The position numbers and the translations under genes were made by a program. This document shows, one piece after another, positions 1 through 7,900 of a stretch of DNA of 64,000 bases. Below the pieces are notes generated by a model. It did no database searches. It saw only the letters and a program-made list of their open reading frames with translations, and was not told the DNA's origin. This DNA comes from an uncultured Candidatus Saccharibacteria bacterium (GTDB lineage Bacteria; Patescibacteriota; Saccharimonadia; Saccharimonadales; Saccharimonadaceae): contig CAMJSX010000003.1 of the NCBI GenBank assembly GCA_946408595.1, positions 32,613 through 96,612 on the forward strand, read 5' to 3'. Numbering within the stretch: the stretch's first letter is position 1; each line of letters begins with the position of its first letter.

Positions 1-279
1 GATATGTATGTCGGCTTTGCTAAAACCGCTCGCGAGGAAGGCTTCGAAGAATTAGCCAAGAAATTTGAAGGCGTTGCCGCAATCGAAAAATCGCACGAAG
101 AAAGATATCGTAAGCTACTTAAGAATATCAAAGATAAAGTAGTGTTCTCGCGTGATGGTGACACAATTTGGGTTTGTCGTAACTGTGGCCACATTGTAGT
201 TGGCAAAGATGCTCCAGAAATCTGTCCAGTTTGTAGCCATCCAAAATCATATTTCGAAATCAAATCACAAAACTACTAA
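1..279 (+). CDS. Rubrerythrin, C-terminal part (truncated by window start)
   Basis: ORF open at the left edge; helical di-iron-type segment followed by rubredoxin-like CRNCG...CPVC. Confidence 0.85.
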   Translation, partial: DMYVGFAKTAREEGFEELAKKFEGVAAIEKSHEERYRKLLKNIKDKVVFSRDGDTIWVCRNCGHIVVGKDAPEICPVCSHPKSYFEIKSQNY

Positions 280-284
280 AAAAA

Positions 285-360
285 TGGAGCCGACTGTCAG
301 GTTTGAACTGACGACCTACGGTTTACAAAACCGTTGCTCTACCAGCTGAGCTAAGTCGGC
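285..360 (-). tRNA. tRNA-Thr (anticodon TGT), CCA encoded
   Basis: Minus strand GCCGACTTAGCTCAGCTGGTAGAGCAACGGTTTTGTAAACCG...AGTCGGCTCCA folds as a cloverleaf; loop TTTGTAA gives UGU. Confidence 0.93.
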
Positions 361-408
361 ATAAAGCTATTATAGCATATCTAGAAATAAATATGCTATA
401 ATTTTTTT

Positions 409-1524
409 ATGGATATAGCGTTAATGGTTGTGGGGGTATTAATAATAGTATTACTTTTGGTGCTGATTTTTAAAAAGTCAGGCACGGAGAAATCTGCCGA
501 TTTCAAATCGATGGAAGAAAGATTGATTCGTATGGAAGGCCAGGTCAAGGAAATCAATCCGGCCATCGACAGAAACTTCCGTGAAAACCGCAAGGAAATT
601 GCCGAGAACCTCGAAAGATTACAGACCGGCAACGAAAAGAAACTTGAGGAAATGCGTGAAACGGTTGATGAAAAACTAAAAGCATCAGTAGAAAAACGTT
701 TCAACGAAAGTTTCAAATCAATTTCGACCCAACTTACGCAAGTTTATCAAGGCCTTGGCGAAATGAAAAACCTCGCAACCGGCGTAGGCGATCTTAAAAA
801 AGTGATGGAAGGCGTAAAAACCCGTGGTATTTATGGAGAAGTGCAACTTGGTTCTATTATCAGTGATATGCTAAATAAATCCCAATACGAAGAGAACATC
901 GCCACGAAGCCAGGCTCAAATGACCGCGTAGAATTTGCAATTAAAATGCCAGGTAAAGAAGACAACGTTTATCTACCAATCGACTCTAAATTTCCAGTCG
1001 AGAATTATTCTAGATTAATTGCGGCCTATGATAGCGGAAATAAGGCAGATATTGCACTTTACCAAAAAGCACTGGCTAATGACGTAAAAGAACAGGCTAA
1101 AAAGATTTCAACCAAGTATTTGGAGCCACCAATGACTACAGAATTTGGAGTGATGTTTGTGCCAACTGAGTCTTTGTATGCGGAAATTATTCGTATCCCA
1201 GGTCTCTCGGACGAGATTCGTAAGAAACTAAAAATTACTATTGCTTCACCATCAACGCTCCCTGTGATGCTAAATGGCTTGGTGATGGGTTTCCGCACCT
1301 TGGCAATCGAAAAACGTTCAGCAGATGTTTGGCAGACTCTCGGTGCCGTCAAAACTCAATTTGGCAAGTTCGGTGACCTACTCGAGGGAGTACAAAAGAA
1401 ACTTCAAGAATCAGCTAACAAAATCGATGATGCTAAGACCACTTCTCGTCAAATTGAACGAAAACTTAAAGACGTCGAAGAACTACCAGAATCAGAATCA
1501 GTCAAGCTAATTGGCAAAATCTAG
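409..1524 (+). CDS. rmuC: DNA recombination protein RmuC family
   Basis: N-terminal TM, coiled coil, then RmuC core (TRGIYGEVQLGSII, LPIDSKFP, PTESLYAEI). Confidence 0.9.
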   Translation: MDIALMVVGVLIIVLLLVLIFKKSGTEKSADFKSMEERLIRMEGQVKEINPAIDRNFRENRKEIAENLERLQTGNEKKLEEMRETVDEKLKASVEKRFNESFKSISTQLTQVYQGLGEMKNLATGVGDLKKVMEGVKTRGIYGEVQLGSIISDMLNKSQYEENIATKPGSNDRVEFAIKMPGKEDNVYLPIDSKFPVENYSRLIAAYDSGNKADIALYQKALANDVKEQAKKISTKYLEPPMTTEFGVMFVPTESLYAEIIRIPGLSDEIRKKLKITIASPSTLPVMLNGLVMGFRTLAIEKRSADVWQTLGAVKTQFGKFGDLLEGVQKKLQESANKIDDAKTTSRQIERKLKDVEELPESESVKLIGKI

Positions 1525-2189
1525 AAACCACGAATTTTATCAAACGGGAATAACCTTAATATTACCGGACCGATAATACGACAAAACGGGATAGTACCAA
1601 GTCCATTTCTGGAGTCCCAAGAATGGGAACCTTCACGGTTGTCGCCTGAAACAAATAATTCACCTTCAGGCACTACCATATCAACCTCACCTGACGTGTA
1701 TTGTTTCGGGCCATCATCTTCGGATTTGCGCCAGTCAGTATCATAAACAAATCCCTCAGGATGCTCTTCATTATAAATGGTCATAGTGCCATATTGTACA
1801 ACAACACGTTCACCAGGGAATGCGATAACACGTTTAATAATATATTGATCATTAACACCAGATGGGACGGTACAAGTCATCGGATTATTCACACCGGCTT
1901 CTTTGTAAGCTTTAACAGCTTCTTCATCTTCATTTATAAATACTATAATCTGACCGCGCTCAGGAATGTATTCCTTACCTAGAAAATGTTCCCAAGAAAC
2001 CACCGCACGATTAACTACAACTCGGTCGTCATTATGCAAAGTGTTCTCCATACTAGCGCCGACAACATTATAGGAACGGTAAACATAAGTATTCAAGAAC
2101 AAAGTCCCCAGAACAATCGCAGCAATGAAGCCAAAAAGACTAAGTATATCTTTAATTAACGGGTGTTTTTGGAAAAATGTTGGTTGCAT
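1521..2189 (-). CDS. lepB: Signal peptidase I
   Basis: N-terminal TM; SMENTLHNDDRVVVNR, IIKRVIAFPGE, GDNREGSHSWDSR motifs. Confidence 0.92.
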   Translation of the reverse strand: MQPTFFQKHPLIKDILSLFGFIAAIVLGTLFLNTYVYRSYNVVGASMENTLHNDDRVVVNRAVVSWEHFLGKEYIPERGQIIVFINEDEEAVKAYKEAGVNNPMTCTVPSGVNDQYIIKRVIAFPGERVVVQYGTMTIYNEEHPEGFVYDTDWRKSEDDGPKQYTSGEVDMVVPEGELFVSGDNREGSHSWDSRNGLGTIPFCRIIGPVILRLFPFDKIRGF

Positions 2190-2246
2190 TATTTAATTAT
2201 ATCACTTTTAAGCTAATTTTTATAAATCTGCTATAATATAGAATAT

Positions 2247-3029
2247 ATGGCAGATTTCGTTTTTGCAAGAAAGTCTAGAAACATCGCAAGTACCACAGTA
2301 CACATTTTTCTAAATATCTTACTTGGCATTAGCGTTGTTTTAATCACCGTCTTCAGCGGCACACCACTATTTGGCTTGATATTAGTATTAGTATCAAAAT
2401 GGCGAGTCTTTGCAGTACGAAGCCGCTACATCTGGCTAAATATCAAGTCAAATCTAGTCGATTTAATAGTAGGTATTAGTATAGTCTTGTTGACATATTA
2501 CGCCGGGAACACCTTACTGCCAGTAGACTTCCTGTTAATGGCATTTTACATAATTTGGTTAACAGTAATCAAGCCACAATCAAACGAAACAGCTACACTG
2601 GTGCAATCATTATCCGCAGTATTTCTCGGCATGTCCACAGTGACGTTTATCGCTTCCGGCCAAAACCCACTTCTTACAATACTGCTGGCATTTCTAGTGG
2701 GTTATTCAGCGAGCCGACACGTCCTTTCGCAAACGAGCAGTAATGATTTTACTTTGACAACACTCGTATGTGGGTTAGTCTTCGCCGAAATAGCTTGGCT
2801 CTGCCAATCTTGGGCAATTATATACACCTTCGGAGCCTCCGGGATTAGAATTCCGCAGGTAGCGATTATCATGACCATCTTTGCCTTTGTCTATAATTAC
2901 GCAAGACAGGCGATGATTCGCTACCAAGATGATTTTAGATTTCGCCACATCATCGCGCCAGTATTATTTGGCGTGATTTTAGTAGGCATTATTGTAATTT
3001 GGTTTAGTAACCCAATATTTAATATATAA
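2247..3029 (+). CDS. Polytopic membrane protein of unknown function
   Basis: Multiple hydrophobic segments; -10 box TATAAT 9 nt upstream of ATG. Confidence 0.75.
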   Translation: MADFVFARKSRNIASTTVHIFLNILLGISVVLITVFSGTPLFGLILVLVSKWRVFAVRSRYIWLNIKSNLVDLIVGISIVLLTYYAGNTLLPVDFLLMAFYIIWLTVIKPQSNETATLVQSLSAVFLGMSTVTFIASGQNPLLTILLAFLVGYSASRHVLSQTSSNDFTLTTLVCGLVFAEIAWLCQSWAIIYTFGASGIRIPQVAIIMTIFAFVYNYARQAMIRYQDDFRFRHIIAPVLFGVILVGIIVIWFSNPIFNI

Positions 3030-3038
3030 AGGAGTAAA

Positions 3039-4244
3039 ATGGAAGAAAACAAGGGTGATAATTTTGAAAAAGAAAAAGCAAATAAGCCAGATGAAGGTAA
3101 AGAGCAAACAAAAAAAGCCAAAAAATCTCATGGCAATGGATTTGCAATCTTTTTAGCATCGTTGGCATTGATTGTATCGTGCACCGGAACAGTTTTTAGC
3201 GTTTTAAGCTATCAAAAATCAGCCACTCCGCTTACTATCCTGACCGGCGATGGTAAAGATGGCAATTCTGCAAATTTCGTTGAAGGTTCGGTAGCCGACA
3301 TTGTCAGCAAAGTGTCTGAAAGTGTGGTGTCAATAGTCACGTCCATCAAGTCAACCGGATTCTTTGGCTACAGTTATGATTCTCAAGCGGCAGGAACAGG
3401 GATAATCGTTACAGCCGATGGCTATGTTCTCACCAACAAACACGTCATTGAAGACGCAACGAAGATCAGCGTCGTTCTTGACGATGGCACTACTTATGAA
3501 GATGTAAAATTGGTAGCCACTGACCCACTAAATGATATTGCCTTCCTCAAAATCGACGGCGTATCTGATTTGAAATCAGCGACTTTAGGCAATTCCAAGA
3601 CCATCACTGTAGGTCAACAAGTCATTGCTATAGGTAATGCCCTAGGTATGTATCAAAACACTGTCACCTCAGGAATTATTTCCGGGATTGGGCGCTCTTT
3701 AACTGCAACAGATAGCACCGGCACTATGCAAGAAGAATTGAATGATATGATTCAAACTGATGCAGCCATTAACTCTGGTAACTCAGGTGGTCCATTGATT
3801 AATGCTGCTGGTGAAGTCATCGGGATCAATACCGCTACCGGAGTATCAGCAGAGAATATGGGTTTTGCCATTCCGATTTCATCCGTGAAAGGGATGCTCA
3901 CACAGCTGATTGAAAAAGGCGAAGCTCAGAGGGCATATATTGGTGTTTACAGCGTAGAAATTACACCAGACGTTGCCAAAGAGTATAATTTACCAGTCAG
4001 TTCAGGCGTATATCTATATAATTCAGCTAAATATTCAGCAATTGTCAAAGGCAGCCCAGCCGAAAAAGCCGGTTTACAGAATAAAGACATCATCACCGCA
4101 GTAAATGGCGTCAAAATTGGAGCATCTGGCTCATTATCAACCCTAATCGGTGAATACAAACCTGGTGATACGGTCCAATTGACAGTCATTCGCGACGGCA
4201 ATGAAATCGCAATCAATGTTACCTTAGGTGCTTATTCTAAATAG
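3039..4244 (+). CDS. HtrA/DegP-like trypsin-PDZ serine protease
   Basis: TM anchor; HVIEDA, NDIAFLKID, NSGNSGGPLIN triad context; C-terminal PDZ. Confidence 0.93.
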   Translation: MEENKGDNFEKEKANKPDEGKEQTKKAKKSHGNGFAIFLASLALIVSCTGTVFSVLSYQKSATPLTILTGDGKDGNSANFVEGSVADIVSKVSESVVSIVTSIKSTGFFGYSYDSQAAGTGIIVTADGYVLTNKHVIEDATKISVVLDDGTTYEDVKLVATDPLNDIAFLKIDGVSDLKSATLGNSKTITVGQQVIAIGNALGMYQNTVTSGIISGIGRSLTATDSTGTMQEELNDMIQTDAAINSGNSGGPLINAAGEVIGINTATGVSAENMGFAIPISSVKGMLTQLIEKGEAQRAYIGVYSVEITPDVAKEYNLPVSSGVYLYNSAKYSAIVKGSPAEKAGLQNKDIITAVNGVKIGASGSLSTLIGEYKPGDTVQLTVIRDGNEIAINVTLGAYSK

Positions 4245-4890
4245 CCTGAAACTCAAAGCTCAAGATATATCCTGCTGTTTTAAGTAGGGTATATTTTTTT
4301 GCTTTTGAATAATTGATGATAGCATCATGTTGACAAGGATCTGCTTCCAAGATGAGATATTTGATCTGACGGTTTGAAGCTTGATCAATTAGTTGTTTAA
4401 TTAAGGCTAAACCATGATCTTCGGCATAAAGAGCGATGGCCGGTTCTTCAGAAAGCGTTTTCTTGTCTAACCAATCCCAGGATTCGTCCACGTAAGGTAG
4501 ATTTGCCACCACCACATCAGGGGTAAAATTGACTTTTTCGAGCAAGTGTGATATAATAAAAGATATGGATGCGTCGAGTTTAGACGCATTTTTCTTTGCA
4601 ATCTCAAGTGCGGCTTCAGAAATATCCGAAGCGAAGATTTTGGCTTCAGGCAACTCTAGGGCAAGTGTTATAGCAATACAGCCAGAACCAGTACCAACAT
4701 CAAGAATAATAGGTTTTTCAGGTAAAACTCGTGGGTTAGGCTTCACACCAGGAAGATAAGACTTACCGGCGAGATCTAACACTGTATCAATAATCTGTTC
4801 CGTCTCTGGACGAGGAATCAAAACATCTGGCGTCACTAAAAAATCACGCCCATAAAAATTTTGATAACCTCTACTGTAGACTACGTTCAT
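4237..4890 (-). CDS. prmC: PrmC/HemK-like release factor glutamine methyltransferase, apparently without the N-terminal helical domain
   Basis: [30 protein letters not shown] (NPPY-like); overlaps the prfA 3' end. Confidence 0.85.
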   Translation of the reverse strand: MNVVYSRGYQNFYGRDFLVTPDVLIPRPETEQIIDTVLDLAGKSYLPGVKPNPRVLPEKPIILDVGTGSGCIAITLALELPEAKIFASDISEAALEIAKKNASKLDASISFIISHLLEKVNFTPDVVVANLPYVDESWDWLDKKTLSEEPAIALYAEDHGLALIKQLIDQASNRQIKYLILEADPCQHDAIINYSKAKKYTLLKTAGYILSFEFQAI

Positions 4891-5905
4891 GCTTAGTTAG
4901 CTCATGAATTAGGTCGTCAATGTCACCATCCATCACCGCAGGAATATTCGAACGAGAGTAATGAATACGGTGGTCAGTCACGCGGTCTTGCGGGAAATTA
5001 TAGGTACGAATTTTTTCGCTTCTATCACCGGTGCCAATCAGAGATTTGCGGGCTTCGGAAGCAGATTTAAGCTCTTCTTCCTTCTTGCGTTCAAGAAGCC
5101 TTGAGCGGAGAATGTTCATGGCTTTAATACGGTTTTGTTGTTGTGAGCGCTCATCCTGCATCGCCACAACAAGACCCGTAGGTAAATGCGTAATTCTCAC
5201 AGCAGAGTCAGTCGTGTTAACACCCTGGCCACCATGCCCACCAGAACGATAAATATCGATGCGTAAATCTTCCGGATTAATCACCAAATCTTGTTCAGAA
5301 GCTTCAGGAAGAACAGCCACAGTAGCGGTAGAAGTATGAATCCGTCCTTGTGATTCGGTCACTGGTACACGTTGGACACGATGTACGCCACCTTCAAACT
5401 TTAGTTGGCCGTAGGCATTGTCGCCAGATATCTTAAAAATCACTTCCTTCATGCCACCAGCCTCATTCTCGTTTTGGGACATAAGCTCTGCTTTAAGACC
5501 ATGGTTTTCAGCATATTTTACATACATGCGGTAAAGCTCACCAGCAAATAAGGAAGCCTCGTCTCCACCAGCCCCAGCACGAATTTCGATAATCGCTGGT
5601 TTGTCATCCGCTGGATCACGGGGAATCAGGAGCTCTTCAAGTTCAGCCTGCATCGAATCAATAGATTCTTTCAAAGTTTTTACATCATCTCTGGCAATCT
5701 CACCAAGCTCTGGATCATTAACGAGTGATTCCGCCTCTTCAAGATTAGCCTTAGACTGAGTAATTTGAGCATCTAAATCAATAATCTGATGAAGCAGCGC
5801 CACACGCTTACTTTTACTGGCAAAATCAGAGTCAGAAAAAGCATCAGGACGAGCCAAAAACGCTTCCAGTTCATTTAGTTCATCTTTATATTTTTGTATA
5901 TCCAT
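4871..5905 (-). CDS. prfA: Peptide chain release factor 1
   Basis: GGQ region [25 protein letters not shown]; start set at internal Met (5905), 6 nt after a minus-strand TATAAT. Confidence 0.95.
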   Translation of the reverse strand: MDIQKYKDELNELEAFLARPDAFSDSDFASKSKRVALLHQIIDLDAQITQSKANLEEAESLVNDPELGEIARDDVKTLKESIDSMQAELEELLIPRDPADDKPAIIEIRAGAGGDEASLFAGELYRMYVKYAENHGLKAELMSQNENEAGGMKEVIFKISGDNAYGQLKFEGGVHRVQRVPVTESQGRIHTSTATVAVLPEASEQDLVINPEDLRIDIYRSGGHGGQGVNTTDSAVRITHLPTGLVVAMQDERSQQQNRIKAMNILRSRLLERKKEEELKSASEARKSLIGTGDRSEKIRTYNFPQDRVTDHRIHYSRSNIPAVMDGDIDDLIHELTKHERSLQ

Positions 5906-5934
5906 GTTATAATTATAACATACTTTCATAATCT

Positions 5935-6011
5935 GGGGATTTAGCTCAGTTGGCTAGAGCGTACGATTCACATTCGTAAGGTCACAGGTTCGAGCCCTGT
6001 AATCCCCACCA
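5935..6011 (+). tRNA. tRNA-Val (anticodon CAC), CCA encoded
   Basis: GGGGATTTAGCTCAGTTGGCTAGAGCGTACGATTCACATTCGTAAGG...AATCCCCACCA cloverleaf. Confidence 0.93.
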
Positions 6012-6060
6012 TTCAGGTTATAAAATCATTTTCAACTATTTAGTAATCCGTAAATATCTG

Positions 6061-7029
6061 TTAAATCCCTTGCGATTTATTTTTTAATCGGTTGAGATTA
6101 GCGTTCCAGAAATTAAAGGCATCCTTATCTCCTAATATTTTTTCTTCTTTCATTTTTAACCTGTAAAATCTCTCTTTTTGTTCGTCATCCATATTATCCC
6201 AATCTTTCGGGGACACCTCGAGACGATTTCTTTCAACTACCATTTTTAATGCAGCACGATAGCCTCTTGCAGTCTCTTCGTCGCCCTCTTCCTGTGCTTT
6301 AATTAATTCCGCCTCAAGTTTACTTAATTGTTCTGCTGCTGGATGGTTAAAAGAATTTGGATTACTGGATGCTCTTTCAGCTTTTGTGATTGGAGCAGTA
6401 TCTACTTTTATGTCTACTGTGGAATACCCGTCTTTTTTAAAGGTGGAAGAATCAACATTTATATTCATATTGATCATCTCTAAGCCATGTTGCTTGAGTC
6501 TGCGCCCCAGAAGTGCTCTACCAAGGTCTCCCTTATTACCGATAAACATATCAAATTTCGAATTAATTAGGCTGTCATTTCCTATTGATTGGTGGTAAGC
6601 GCCATTATTGACTAGGTTTTTCAGAAGTTTTCCTTCGGCGTACTCGGTGTCCTCGTTCTTAAAACCGTACCTATCCATTATCTTGTCTACATAATAGTCT
6701 GGCCCTTTGTCAACAAATCTATCGCCAAGCATTTGGGCTTGTTCGTCACGGAGATTTTTAGCTTCGTTGAACAAAAACCTTGATGTTTTCACTCTAAGGA
6801 CTGTATCCTCATCAGATTCTTCTTGGCCAGTTTCTCTTGAATATATTTTTCCGTTCTTAATTACAAATTTTTGGGTATCATTCAAAACATCGGAAGGGGA
6901 AGTCAGTTCCGTTTCATAACCTTCAGAATGTTTTTCACCACTAAAAGGAATATCTTTCAACCCGTCCCATCCTGTCAATTTTAGGGTTTCAGATGCTTGT
7001 TCACCAGTATTTGATAATGTTTCTGTCAT
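6061..7029 (-). CDS. Hypothetical soluble charged protein
   Basis: Long ORF, no family recognised; lies between tRNA-Val and a 13-bp copy of its 3' end. Confidence 0.7.
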   Translation of the reverse strand: MTETLSNTGEQASETLKLTGWDGLKDIPFSGEKHSEGYETELTSPSDVLNDTQKFVIKNGKIYSRETGQEESDEDTVLRVKTSRFLFNEAKNLRDEQAQMLGDRFVDKGPDYYVDKIMDRYGFKNEDTEYAEGKLLKNLVNNGAYHQSIGNDSLINSKFDMFIGNKGDLGRALLGRRLKQHGLEMINMNINVDSSTFKKDGYSTVDIKVDTAPITKAERASSNPNSFNHPAAEQLSKLEAELIKAQEEGDEETARGYRAALKMVVERNRLEVSPKDWDNMDDEQKERFYRLKMKEEKILGDKDAFNFWNANLNRLKNKSQGI

Positions 7030-7135
7030 AAGTATACTTAAATTATATTATATCATTTGTTAGCAACCACTTGCCATTTTTCCTATAGCCTTTTAAAACC
7101 TGGCGAATTAATCCCCACCATGAAAGTTATTTGTT

Positions 7136-7164
7136 AGAAAAATCCCCCGACAACAGTCGGGGGA
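7136..7164 (-). terminator. Intrinsic terminator of the 7174-7494 gene
   Basis: TCCCCCGAC-TGTT-GTCGGGGGA followed by T-run on the minus strand. Confidence 0.85.
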
Positions 7165-7173
7165 TAAATGAGA

Positions 7174-7494
7174 TCAGGCGGCTGGCAGAAAGTATAATTG
7201 ATCACAGAGATTGACAATCTCTTCTTCACTGAGGTCAAAGTAAAATGCATTGAATTCCTCAGCTTCTTTAAAGATCTTCCCCTTAGAAAGGAGGGAAAGA
7301 TCCCAGCCACCAGAATCTTCTCCAGACGAAGAGCGACGCTCAAAATAGACGCCGTATCCGTTCGGATAGAAGACCTCAGCACTATATCTATTACTCATCC
7401 TGTGCAGAGAGTAAACGAAGTTCTGTTCAAAAGAAACAGCGCCTCTAGATATATGTGCAATGGTTTCGGGGGAAAGAGAGATAAGGTTCATCAT
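7174..7494 (-). CDS. Small hypothetical protein (start MMNLISLSPETIAH)
   Basis: ORF with GAAAGG SD-like sequence before ATG at 7494, consensus promoter and terminator. Confidence 0.65.
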   Translation of the reverse strand: MMNLISLSPETIAHISRGAVSFEQNFVYSLHRMSNRYSAEVFYPNGYGVYFERRSSSGEDSGGWDLSLLSKGKIFKEAEEFNAFYFDLSEEEIVNLCDQLYFLPAA

Positions 7495-7677
7495 GGCGAT
7501 GACCTTTCTAACCGCGACCTTCGTGCAAAGCACTTATAGTCGTGAAAGCGGCACCCATTCTCTTTGAGATGGGCGGAACCTCGAGGGCCCTTTTCATCTG
7601 TTCACCAAATGCGCATATATATTAATATGCGCCACAACCTCTTTTTAATTTACTGATTCACACCTCAATGTGAATAT
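7495..7677 (-). promoter_or_regulatory. Long structured 5' leader of the 7174-7494 gene
   Basis: About 180 nt between predicted TSS and ATG with four inverted repeats. Confidence 0.5.
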
Positions 7678-7683
7678 AATATC

Positions 7684-7712
7684 ATTATAGCATACTTTAC
7701 AAAATTTGTCAA
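7684..7712 (-). promoter_or_regulatory. Consensus sigma70-type promoter TTGACA-N17-TATAAT
   Basis: Exact consensus on minus strand. Confidence 0.8.
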
Positions 7713-7756
7713 TAGTACAGCTTTGTTGTATTTTTTACATTTTTAGCATAAAAGTC

Positions 7757-7785
7757 TTGAAATACTAGATTTAGTGGTGTATGAT
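7757..7785 (+). promoter_or_regulatory. nrdD promoter TTGAAA-N17-TATGAT
   Basis: Near-consensus elements with 17-nt spacer. Confidence 0.7.
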
Positions 7786-7900
7786 AGATACAAGACGCTA
7801 AATGTAGGGTTGCTGCAACAAGCATTACCACCGTAGTCACCCAACAAAAAGGTCATATATTATAAATAACGAAATGAAATACTTGAAGGAGGTATATTTC

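Noticed and set aside
1059-1352. Antisense ORF inside rmuC (and similar 34202-34600, 35987-36373, 38185-38643, 54309-54752)
   Set aside because: Opposite well-supported conserved genes, no initiation signal, and composition expected from the complementary strand.
7134-7539. Overlapping ORFs 7134-7382(-) and 7198-7539(+)
   Set aside because: They overlap the 7174-7494 minus frame, which has the better SD, promoter and terminator; the alternatives look random.
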